Shown here piece by piece: positions 40,686 through 48,308 of a stretch of 64,000 nucleotides of DNA. The DNA is taken from assembly GCA_035513055.1 (NCBI GenBank), contig DATKCT010000180.1, positions 17,034 through 81,033 on the forward strand. Reading direction: 5' to 3'. Numbering within the stretch: position 1 is the first letter of the stretch; each line of letters opens with the position of its first letter. Source of the DNA: DATKCT01 sp035513055. Lineage in GTDB: Bacteria > Verrucomicrobiota > Verrucomicrobiia > Verrucomicrobiales > DEV007. Below the pieces are notes generated by a model. That model was not told where the DNA came from, did no database searches, and was given only the letters and a program-made list of their open reading frames with translations. Both the position numbers and the translations under genes were made by a program.

Positions 40686-41388
40686 TGTAACGCGCCCCGT
40701 CCCCCGCGAGAAACACGGCGGCGTGGGCTACGTCGTCCACCGTTCCAAAACTCCGGCAAGGTATCTGCCCCAGCACCACCTCCCTCAGTTGCTCCTTCAA
40801 GGAGCCGGTCATGTCAGTCGAAATAAAACCCGGCGCGATCACGTTAGCCGTCAATCCGCGGCTGGCATACTCGCGCGCCAGGGATTTGGTGAACCCAATC
40901 AACCCAGCCTTGCTCGCCGCATAATTCACCTGCCCGGCATTCCCCATCAGACCAACCACCGATCCGATATTGATGATCCGCGAAGAACTCTGGCGGATCA
41001 GGGCCCGCTGGAAGGCCTTCACCGCATTGAAAGCCCCCTTCAAATTGGTGTCCAGCACCACATCCCAATCCTCCTCGCTCATTCGCAAGCACAGTCCATC
41101 ACGCGTAACCCCGGCGTTGTTGATCAGAATATCGACTTTCTCAAAGTCCCCCAGAATGCGCTTGCCGGTCTCCTGCATCGCCTCAAAACCGGCCACATCG
41201 ACCGCGTAGGCTCGCGCCAGGCCCAGATGCCGGGATTGGATCTCCTGTGCCGTTGCCTGGGCGTTCGCCTCTGACCGGCTAATCACGGCCACGGCAGCTC
41301 CCAACTCGGCAAATCGCATCGCCACTGCCTGCCCAATGCCACGGCCCCCGCCTGTCACCACCACAACCTTATGAGAGAACTCGCTCAT
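40642..41388 (-). CDS. fabG: 3-oxoacyl-ACP reductase
   Basis: 248 residues, short-chain dehydrogenase fold. Reduces 3-oxoacyl-ACP with NADPH in fatty acid synthesis, or a related ketone. Motifs: VVTGGGRGIGQAVAMRFAEL, DILINNAGVTRDGL, the active-site triad Ser-Tyr-Lys in NIGSVVGLMGNAGQVNYAASK, and the C-terminal SFGTVDDVAHAAVFLAGDGA with YITGQVLAVDGGMAM typical of FabG. It stands alone, without fabD/acpP/fabF around it, so it could be a paralogue. Its 3' end overlaps the convergent YdcF-like gene by 44 bases. Confidence 0.9.
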   Translation of the reverse strand: MSEFSHKVVVVTGGGRGIGQAVAMRFAELGAAVAVISRSEANAQATAQEIQSRHLGLARAYAVDVAGFEAMQETGKRILGDFEKVDILINNAGVTRDGLCLRMSEEDWDVVLDTNLKGAFNAVKAFQRALIRQSSSRIINIGSVVGLMGNAGQVNYAASKAGLIGFTKSLAREYASRGLTANVIAPGFISTDMTGSLKEQLREVVLGQIPCRSFGTVDDVAHAAVFLAGDGARYITGQVLAVDGGMAM

Positions 41389-41436
41389 CGATGCTTAGAA
41401 TTCAATTTTTGGATCTCCGATCTCAAATGGGTAATC

Positions 41437-43011
41437 TCAAATCCTCCCCCTCACGGCAAAGAACTTCTCCAGCGTCGATTCTGACGGAGGCCGGGTCAGC
41501 AATGAGACCACCACCAAAGTCAACGTCGCCAAGGCCACCAGCACGACCACGGGCATCATTCCGAAAATCAAGAGTTCGTCCGCCGGCGCGCTGGCCATTG
41601 CCTTCTTCGTGGCCATATCGCGCCAGAACAGGGCTGCCCAAGCCGCTGCCGTAACGGCCATGGACGCGATCGCCCCCGCCTTGGTCGCCCTCCTCCAATA
41701 GACCGCCGCAACCACCAGGGGGAACAGCGCCGAGAATCCGCTGAAACACCAAACTCCTATATCGAAGACCTGCGCACTGTCTTGCCGCCACACTGCCAAA
41801 CCATAGGTCGTCGCCACTACTCCCAAGACAAATCCCCGCGCCATCCACACCTTCTGCCGGTCCGAAAACCGCGCCTCACCATAACGATGCACCACGACGT
41901 CATTGGTAAACATCGTTCCTAAGCACATGAACTGCGAGTCCAGACTGGACATGATCGCCGCCAATACCCCAGCTCCCACCAAGCCCCCCAAAAACGGCGA
42001 TTGCACCAATTCCTTGACCATTCTCCCCAGGACGGCGTTGGCGCTTTGCCCCGGTCCCAGTTCCCCCAGATAGGCCGAGGCCCATACCCCGATGAGAATG
42101 CAAGGAAGCCAGACTATCAAAATGCAAACGGGATGAGCGACGACCGTCAACCGGAAGGATTTTGCGCTTTTCGCCGTCAACCAATGCTGAAAAACGTGAG
42201 GAAACATCCCGACCGACAGCGGCACAAAGCAATAGGAGAAGAACTGGAGTTGCCCCATGAGCCCCTCCCGAGCCAAGCGCGGGGCGGCAAAGGCATCCTG
42301 GGCCACCATCTGCGCGGCCTTCTCCAAGCCGCCCAATTTTCCCGCGATCATGAAGAAGGCGATCACCCCAGTGGCCATGAAGACGATGGTCTGGAAGGTG
42401 TTCGCCCATACCGCTCCACGAAGCCCTCCGAAAAAGACGTAACTGAGCACGACCGCACAGATGACCAATCCTCCGAGCCAAGGCGGAATTCCTCCGCTGA
42501 GCGGATGAGGATCCCCGTTGGGAAGCAGCTTGGGAAAGTTCTCCGGAAACATCCCGGCCGTCGTCGCCTGCAAGAACTTGCCCGCTGCGATTACTCCGAC
42601 CAAGAGATAGGGAATCACCAAGAGGACCAAGATGGGAAACAACAGGTAACCAATGCCCGGCGACTCGAAGCGATCCCGAAAGTACGCGCACTGTGTAACA
42701 TAACCATAGCGCTTGCCCGCAGCCCACAAACGGATGCCGACGATGAAGAAAACGGCCGAGTGGACCAAGCCAGACCACGAAGCCATCGCCCCATAAACGC
42801 CGATGCCGAAGCCGTAAGCCTTTCCCGTTGATCCGACCAAGGCAAACCCGGTCATCGTCGTCCCGAAAATCGACATCAGCAGAAAAAAGGATCCCACAGT
42901 CCGGCTGACCACGAAGTAGTCGGCGCTCGTGCCCTTGAACATCCTGCTGCTCACCACACCGAGCACGAGCAGAAGGCCGAGGTAGCCGGCAATGACGTAG
43001 AGCGCGGTCAC
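41437..43011 (-). CDS. sodium:solute symporter (SSS family)
   Basis: 524 residues, thirteen or so membrane helices. LeuT-fold sodium-coupled transporter: FKGTSADYFVVSRTVGSFFL and GTTMTGFALVGSTGKAYGFG at the N terminus, then WANTFQTIVFMATGVIAFFM and AIMSSLDSQFMCLGTMFTND with SSLDS as the sodium-site helix. The start is GTG at 43011 with AAGGA upstream. The gene directly before it encodes the DUF3311 protein that often accompanies such symporters. The substrate is unknown; sugar, sialic acid, carboxylate and amino acid are all possible. It is part of a minus-strand series with PQQ-like proteins, so import of products from extracellular degradation is an attractive idea. Confidence 0.88.
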   Translation of the reverse strand: MTALYVIAGYLGLLLVLGVVSSRMFKGTSADYFVVSRTVGSFFLLMSIFGTTMTGFALVGSTGKAYGFGIGVYGAMASWSGLVHSAVFFIVGIRLWAAGKRYGYVTQCAYFRDRFESPGIGYLLFPILVLLVIPYLLVGVIAAGKFLQATTAGMFPENFPKLLPNGDPHPLSGGIPPWLGGLVICAVVLSYVFFGGLRGAVWANTFQTIVFMATGVIAFFMIAGKLGGLEKAAQMVAQDAFAAPRLAREGLMGQLQFFSYCFVPLSVGMFPHVFQHWLTAKSAKSFRLTVVAHPVCILIVWLPCILIGVWASAYLGELGPGQSANAVLGRMVKELVQSPFLGGLVGAGVLAAIMSSLDSQFMCLGTMFTNDVVVHRYGEARFSDRQKVWMARGFVLGVVATTYGLAVWRQDSAQVFDIGVWCFSGFSALFPLVVAAVYWRRATKAGAIASMAVTAAAWAALFWRDMATKKAMASAPADELLIFGMMPVVVLVALATLTLVVVSLLTRPPSESTLEKFFAVRGRI

Positions 43012-43086
43012 GGAAACATTCCTTCGGTCATCAATCCCTTCCGGCGCCTGCCTGGGACGCCCGTCGCGCCCTCCCGGTCCCGGCGA

Positions 43087-43383
43087 TCATCGCCGGTTCA
43101 CAGTCCCGCTTGTGTCCTCTGGCCCTTCCCCCGGCAGCCCGGAGGACAGTTCCCTGGCCCAAGCCTCAATGTGCTCCGGCCAGGCATAACGGCAAGCCAG
43201 CGCCCACAATCCCGCTGCAGCCAAGGAATAGAGCGCATGATAACCCAATCCCGCAGGAAGAAATCCCAACCAAAGACTCCGGTCCGCCCACAACCAAAAG
43301 TCGTGATGGAGCAGGATGAATGCCGCCCCGGCGATGGCAAGCCAAGCTTTCACCTGAAACCAGAGCGGCTTCTCTTCCCCCAA
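43087..43383 (-). CDS. DUF3311 symporter-associated small membrane protein
   Basis: About 98 residues with two hydrophobic helices (WLAIAGAAFILLHHDFWLW, GFLPAGLGYHALYSLAAAG). It matches the DUF3311 pattern, a small protein encoded immediately before many SSS symporters and possibly an accessory subunit. There is no ATG in a sensible place: a TTG at 43383, eight bases after the upstream PQQ gene, is preferred; a GTG inside the coding region (giving MKAWLAIAG) is the alternative. The start is uncertain, but the conserved core is clear. Confidence 0.65.
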   Translation of the reverse strand: MGEEKPLWFQVKAWLAIAGAAFILLHHDFWLWADRSLWLGFLPAGLGYHALYSLAAAGLWALACRYAWPEHIEAWARELSSGLPGEGPEDTSGTVNRR

Positions 43384-43390
43384 AGGCGGT

Positions 43391-44929
43391 TCAATTCTTT
43401 CCGAACGCGTACAGATGCGTCTGAGTCGCCAGGTAAACCGTGCCGTTCGCCACCACCGGACTCGAGTAAAGCGGAGCGCTGAACTCGATGCGACCCAACT
43501 CGTTCTTCTCGCGCCCATGTTCCAGCACGATCAACTCTCCTTCCTCGTTTCCGATGAGGACTTTTCCGTCCACCACCAAGGTGGAAGCCCAGATGTGTCC
43601 CAGAGTGTCGAAGACCCATTGCGGTTCTCCCGTTTTGGCGTCCAAGCAGTGGACATGGCCGGAGTAGTCCGCAACGTAGACCAACCCGTCTGCCACCGAT
43701 GGCGTGGACATGGAACGATGCACGTCCCGGTAGGTCCAAAGCGCTTTCCCGGAAAGATCTCCCGATTGGGTTGCGTCGATGCAACTGAGCATGCCCACAC
43801 CCACACCGTGTTCCGGATCCTGGCCAACCAAAACAAAGACCCGGTCTTCGTGGATCACCGGCGTCGCCACCACTTCGCTGGGCCCGGCATAGGTCGCGTA
43901 CTTGACCGGATTGCCCGCCGGATCCTTGCGATACTCGGGCGGATTGCAGTCGTAACGCCAATACTCAGAGAGTATCCCGAAACCCTCTTCGTCCTTTTCT
44001 GGGATGGGATTGTATCCATAGCACCAGCCGTCGCCTCCGCCGAAGACGATGGTGTCACGCCCTCCAATCTTTCCAAAAGCCGGTGAAGCCCAAGAACAAT
44101 GCAAAACCCGTTGACTTACCCCGGAGGCCTCCTCTCCAATCAACTCGCCCGTCTGGGCGTTCAGCAGGATCAGACTGGGGGCCTGCGGGCTGGGAATGTT
44201 GGTGTGCGACCAATCCACCCCGTTCGACGTGGTAGCCACCACCGTGTCTCCAACCACCGCCACCGAACTGCTGGCGATGTTGTGAGGAAACACTCCCAGT
44301 TCCTCACGCATATCGAACACCCAAATGACGTCGGCATCGGTGGGAGACAGCTCGACCGGCTGTTCCCCTCGCTCCGTCATGTATTCGACTTCGCTCGTGA
44401 ATGGGCCATCGTTTCCATTGGCCAGACCCTCGGTATCAAGGCAAACGATCTGACAGCGGTTGGTCACGATGTAAGCGCGGTTGCCCACCACCGTCGCGCT
44501 GGAACAAATACCCAGAAACTCCCAGTCCGACACCTTGCCAGCTCCTAACTTTGGAACCGCCAGTTGCCACAAGAATTCCCCGCTGGCTTCCTCGAAACAC
44601 ATCAGCACCCCCCGATCGCCAACCCGGTTCGAGTTCCGCGGGTTTTCATTGTTGGTGCCTACAAAAATCTTCCCGCCGGATATGGTCGGTGTGCCGTAGC
44701 TCTGTGAACCCAGTTTCGCCACCCATTTGCAAAGTTTGGTCGTGGACATGTCCACTTCCTCGCTGCCCGCCTTGAACTTCCCCGGATCAAAATCCAGGGG
44801 CAGATCTTTCGCCGGTGAAATCATGTTGCGGTCCAGACTACCGCCCCACTGCGGCCAATCCTCGCCCCACAGCCCGGCCACACTCGCGGCCAGCACAGCA
44901 CTCATAATGCATCCTGTTGCTTTCTTCAT
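43391..44929 (-). CDS. secreted PQQ-like beta-propeller protein
   Basis: 512 residues, signal peptide KKATGCIMSAVLAASVAGLW. Repeating propeller blades with the PQQ-binding-like/BamB motif AxxTGxxxWxxxxG: EASGEFLWQLAVPKLG, DLSGKALWTYRDVHRS, DAKTGEPQWVFDTLG and ANGTVYLATQTHLYAFGKN at the end. No cytochrome domain is present and the catalytic residues of true PQQ dehydrogenases are not obvious, so it may be structural or ligand-binding rather than an enzyme. The mature protein begins EDWPQWGGSLDRNM. It follows another PQQ-like gene by 118 bases and precedes the DUF3311/symporter pair. Confidence 0.8.
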   Translation of the reverse strand: MKKATGCIMSAVLAASVAGLWGEDWPQWGGSLDRNMISPAKDLPLDFDPGKFKAGSEEVDMSTTKLCKWVAKLGSQSYGTPTISGGKIFVGTNNENPRNSNRVGDRGVLMCFEEASGEFLWQLAVPKLGAGKVSDWEFLGICSSATVVGNRAYIVTNRCQIVCLDTEGLANGNDGPFTSEVEYMTERGEQPVELSPTDADVIWVFDMREELGVFPHNIASSSVAVVGDTVVATTSNGVDWSHTNIPSPQAPSLILLNAQTGELIGEEASGVSQRVLHCSWASPAFGKIGGRDTIVFGGGDGWCYGYNPIPEKDEEGFGILSEYWRYDCNPPEYRKDPAGNPVKYATYAGPSEVVATPVIHEDRVFVLVGQDPEHGVGVGMLSCIDATQSGDLSGKALWTYRDVHRSMSTPSVADGLVYVADYSGHVHCLDAKTGEPQWVFDTLGHIWASTLVVDGKVLIGNEEGELIVLEHGREKNELGRIEFSAPLYSSPVVANGTVYLATQTHLYAFGKN

Positions 44930-45047
44930 GTCTTTCTCGATTCGTCGTTGTTGGCGATGGATTCCTCCGCCCTGACTGCTCCGCCTTGCTCGCCGTCCGG
45001 GCCTTCTCTATGATCTTTTTCGTCTTAGCTATCCTCCCGTCGCCAGC

Positions 45048-47321
45048 CTACTCAGCGGCATCTGCGGCCAGCGCGATGTTGTCAATGTAGACCCGCTTTT
45101 GGCTCTGAGGGGAGAAGCCGAACAACCCCGGAGCCCCGTGGCGATGAGCGACACGGTGTTTCACTTCGATCGTCCAAGACTCCGGTTCCGGTTGATCCCG
45201 CTCCCAGACCTTCCCTCGAACCAGGCCCGAACCGTCCTCCGCCAAATCCACCTTCGTTTTCAACGTATACCACGCGCCCGGTTGGATGGCAAAACTCACC
45301 GCCTCCTTGATGCGCTCGTGATTGCTGCTGACCTCCAACTGATTCCAGTTGCCCTTGAGCGACAGCAAATAGCGTTGGTTGATCAATCCGACGTCTCCCT
45401 TGATTCGGCGGTTGCCGTCCGTCATCACATCGGCCTGCAACGTATATCCACTCAGGTCCTCGGGTCCGATGAAAGTCACCGCACGCTGAAACAGCACGTT
45501 GTCCAAGGTCTTAGCGAAGACCTTGTTCCCTTCGAGTTCTCGCACCTCCCATTTGAAGCGGCCCCCGATCCAGGGAAGCGGCGGATAAGCGAACTTCACG
45601 CCCGGCTCCGATTCGTGATCCACCGCCAAGGCAAAGGACTCGAAATCCTGCTCCATCGGCAGCCGGGGAAAGGTCCGCCCGCGGAACGTCCCGCTCAACG
45701 CGCCGGCGCTGCCCTTGAACATGCCCGCCGACGATCCGGCGTCCGCCGGAGCCTGTATCTTTGCGCCCTCCACCGTCGCCTCCATGCGGGCTTGCACCCT
45801 GGCGGCAGGAGGAACATAAGGCGCCCACGAAGTCGCCTCCATCTTCCCAGCCGGGAATCCGTGGGCATCGACGGCGTACGTTTCCAAACTTACCGACTCT
45901 CCCGCTTCCAAAACCACTTCGTTAGGAGACACCTGCAGCGCTGCCGGAGCCCCGGCAGCCGGAATCTCCGTGGGCGGGACCGGCAGATACTCGATCTTCC
46001 CGGTCTTCAACTGAAAACAATACAGCTTCTCCGTGGTGTGAACGTAAAGCCGGCCGTTCCAGACCGCCGGACTGCCCAGACAATTCCCCTCCAACTTAAC
46101 CTGGCGCAACACTTCCGCGCCGTTCTCCTGCGGCCGGATTACGAAAAGTGTTCCGCTCATGGTGGGGACATACAAGATCCCGTCCACCCAAAGCGGCGAA
46201 GAATGCAGATTGGAAGAATCGAGTTTCTCACTCCAATACACTTCGCCTGTGCCGGCATCGACGGCGGAAAGATTCCCTGTCTTGTCCATCAAATAGGCGC
46301 GGCCGCTCACAAGGACCGGAGTGCTCGAATCGGAAACGAGATCATTCCTCCACTCTTCCGCGCTGACATCCAACTGCGCCGGTTGAGCCGGGTCCACCGT
46401 GCCCGGCAAGTTCAGCAGCGACAATCTCCCCTCTGAGGTCGTATCGAGATTCTCCCCGCCATGCACGATCAAGAGGGTGTCGCCATTGAGGACCGGGGTG
46501 GCGCCGACTCCGGTTTGGGCGTACTGATAGCGCCACAAGGGCGCTCCGGTCATGGCGTTGATGCAGACGATGTTTCCACAACCCGTGCCCGCGTAAAAGA
46601 CCCGCATCCCGTAGCGGGTCTCGAACACAGGCGTCGAATACGAACTGTCTTTCGGCTCCACGCCCGGCGTGCTGGACCACAATGGCGATCCGGAATGCTT
46701 GTCGAAGGCCAAAAAACGGTCGCGGGCCGGGCCATCCGCACCCCAAAAACTCGTGATTCCCCGCACGATGACGAGATTTCCCTCGATGACCGGACAGCCA
46801 GTCCGGCCGTTGGGAAAAGTCAACCGGCCGAAGGTCTCCATGAGGCTGTGCTGCCAAAGCATCTTCCCGTCGCGGTCGAAACAACTGAACAATCCCGTCG
46901 ACGTCATCAAATAGACGTTGCGCGTCTCCTGATCCACGGCCGGGCTCCCGATGCTATAACGGCTGTAAATGGTATCGCTCAGGAAATCGTTGAAGCGGTG
47001 TTCCCATTTCTGCTCACCGGTCTCCGCGTCGAGGCAGGCCAGCACGATCTGCAGGTCCGCTCCCGTCTGATCGCCCAAATATCCGAAAGAATACAGGTTT
47101 CCGTCGACAATCACCGGGCAACCACGCCCGGAGAGAGGGTAAGTCCAAGCCAGGGATTTCTCCCCTTCGAAGGCCCACTGCTCGTAGGTTTCCGCGCTGG
47201 TTCCGTTCTGGAACGGCCCTCGCCAGGAAAAGAGGTTGGTCGCCCGCTCGTCTACCTGAGCACTGAGCCAGACCTGGGAAGCGAGGAACAACGCGCCGAT
47301 GACACACCTGTTGATCTTCAT
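45048..47321 (-). CDS. PQQ-like propeller fused to DUF1080-like beta-sandwich
   Basis: 757 residues, signal peptide MKINRCVIGALFLASQVWLS. An N-terminal propeller (about 25-490) has repeats such as DAETGEQKWEHRFNDFLS, FDKHSGSPLWSSTPGVE, INAMTGAPLWRYQYAQTG and DAGTGEVYWSEKLDSSN. Then an Ig-like linker (VSPNEVVLEAGESVSL) and a C-terminal concanavalin-like domain (about 640-757: YTLQADVMTDGNRRIKGDVG, AWYTLKTKVDLAEDGSG, YIDNIALAADA) of the DUF1080/3-keto-disaccharide type common in verrucomicrobial carbohydrate proteins. The ATG at 47321 gives the signal peptide; the longer upstream frame does not. It probably handles extracellular or periplasmic glycans. Confidence 0.78.
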   Translation of the reverse strand: MKINRCVIGALFLASQVWLSAQVDERATNLFSWRGPFQNGTSAETYEQWAFEGEKSLAWTYPLSGRGCPVIVDGNLYSFGYLGDQTGADLQIVLACLDAETGEQKWEHRFNDFLSDTIYSRYSIGSPAVDQETRNVYLMTSTGLFSCFDRDGKMLWQHSLMETFGRLTFPNGRTGCPVIEGNLVIVRGITSFWGADGPARDRFLAFDKHSGSPLWSSTPGVEPKDSSYSTPVFETRYGMRVFYAGTGCGNIVCINAMTGAPLWRYQYAQTGVGATPVLNGDTLLIVHGGENLDTTSEGRLSLLNLPGTVDPAQPAQLDVSAEEWRNDLVSDSSTPVLVSGRAYLMDKTGNLSAVDAGTGEVYWSEKLDSSNLHSSPLWVDGILYVPTMSGTLFVIRPQENGAEVLRQVKLEGNCLGSPAVWNGRLYVHTTEKLYCFQLKTGKIEYLPVPPTEIPAAGAPAALQVSPNEVVLEAGESVSLETYAVDAHGFPAGKMEATSWAPYVPPAARVQARMEATVEGAKIQAPADAGSSAGMFKGSAGALSGTFRGRTFPRLPMEQDFESFALAVDHESEPGVKFAYPPLPWIGGRFKWEVRELEGNKVFAKTLDNVLFQRAVTFIGPEDLSGYTLQADVMTDGNRRIKGDVGLINQRYLLSLKGNWNQLEVSSNHERIKEAVSFAIQPGAWYTLKTKVDLAEDGSGLVRGKVWERDQPEPESWTIEVKHRVAHRHGAPGLFGFSPQSQKRVYIDNIALAADAAE

Positions 47322-47470
47322 GAATTGGGGAGGGTCGAGTGAGCGTTCACCCTCGCCAGAAGGGCTGCCGCACGGGGGTGACGCCCCTACTCCTACTGAA
47401 TAAGTGCGCCTGCGCAAGCCCCACCCGGAATTCGGTGCTCCACGCCGCCCGGCGATGGAGGCAGTAAAAC

Positions 47471-47513
47471 CTGCCCGCATTTCTCATGCCGCTTCGTCGC
47501 GAGGCGCTTGCGA
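47471..47513. repeat. dispersed intergenic repeat, copy C
   Basis: Core CTGCCCGCATTTCTCATGCC followed by GCTTCGTCGCGAGGCGCTTGCGA. It sits in the 282-base space between the PQQ-like gene and the FG-GAP protein gene, where nothing else was recognised. It aligns with copies A and B over the CCCGCATTTCTCA core and the following CTTC/GGCGC blocks. Confidence 0.5.
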
Positions 47514-47603
47514 ACCCCTTGCTGCCAGCCGAGCGAAGCGAAACCCAGCCCCTCCCGGATACGCGGCAGCAGCACGCTGTCTTGCGGCGGCGCAAAGCCG
47601 CCG

Positions 47604-48308
47604 TCATTCGCCCGCCCCGCCCCTCCGATACTCCTCTTCGACGAAGACCGCGCCGTCCGGCGCCTGCCGGGGATCCTCATAAACGGTGACCAATCGACCC
47701 GCCGCCACCGGACCCATCTCCTGCCGCAAGCCCGAAGGCCAGGTCACGGTCACCCGGTCGGCCTGCCGGGCCGAACCGAGCCCCACCAGCAACGTCCGGC
47801 TGTTCTGCGCCGCAAATCCCTCCCCACAACGCCATTCCCGCACCAAAACCCTCCCGCCCGCCTCGATCCTGGCCATCGCCCCGTAGCCGTCGCGACAGGC
47901 CAGGCCCGGAACCGGCGCCGGCGTCCAGTTGCCGCCAACCGCCCGAAGGGCCACCCAACTCGCGACGGCTTCCTCCTGCAAGCCATTGCGATAACACACC
48001 AATTGCGGCGCGTTCGCGTTGACCGTCGCCACATCGGTCCAACCATCGCGATCGTAGTCCCAAAGAACCACACTCCGCCCGTCCCCCTCGTGATCCATTC
48101 CCGACAAACCGGATAAATCGAAGAACCGCCGTCCCCGGTCGTTGTAGAAAAAACGGTTGGCTTCGTGCCCGCTCAACGAATGCTCTCCCGCCGAAGATCG
48201 TTCGAGATGCTCGACGGCCCTCTGCGCCGATGACTCCAGCGCCGGAGATTGCCGGATTTCGAGACCCTTCACCGGATCGGTGCGCACGACCGCGCGCCAA
48301 AAGATGCT
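47604..48308 (-). CDS. C-terminal FG-GAP/ASPIC-UnbV part after in-frame TGA
   Basis: This continues the frame of the upstream FG-GAP gene directly after its TGA (48309-48311): SIFWRAVVRTDPVKGLEIRQ, then a further VCBS/FG-GAP unit (SVVLWDYDRDGWTDVATVNA) and an ASPIC/UnbV domain (about the last 90 residues) with the signature VGLGSARQADRVTVTWPSG. The whole protein would be 892 residues with the stop at codon 658. A GTG at 48287 could restart translation, but no signal peptide would then be present and the piece would not be exported. The family normally has this C-terminal part joined to the N-terminal one, so the TGA is either a mutation, a sequence error or a recoded codon. Confidence 0.7.
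   Translation of the reverse strand, partial: SIFWRAVVRTDPVKGLEIRQSPALESSAQRAVEHLERSSAGEHSLSGHEANRFFYNDRGRRFFDLSGLSGMDHEGDGRSVVLWDYDRDGWTDVATVNANAPQLVCYRNGLQEEAVASWVALRAVGGNWTPAPVPGLACRDGYGAMARIEAGGRVLVREWRCGEGFAAQNSRTLLVGLGSARQADRVTVTWPSGLRQEMGPVAAGRLVTVYEDPRQAPDGAVFVEEEYRRGGAGE
48282..48297 (-). promoter_or_regulatory. SECIS-like hairpin after the in-frame TGA
   Basis: On the mRNA the 6-base stem GCGCGC/GTGCGC (one G-U pair) is closed by the four-base loop GGTC, beginning 17 bases after the TGA if counted to the loop. The E. coli fdhF SECIS has a GGUC loop at about 18 bases from its UGA, also closed by a short GC-rich stem. The resemblance could be chance in GC-rich DNA. Confidence 0.35.

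Noticed and set aside
45099..46436. Plus-strand open frame of 445 residues across the PQQ-like gene
   Set aside because: Antisense shadow rich in Arg and His; the minus-strand propeller repeats are convincing.
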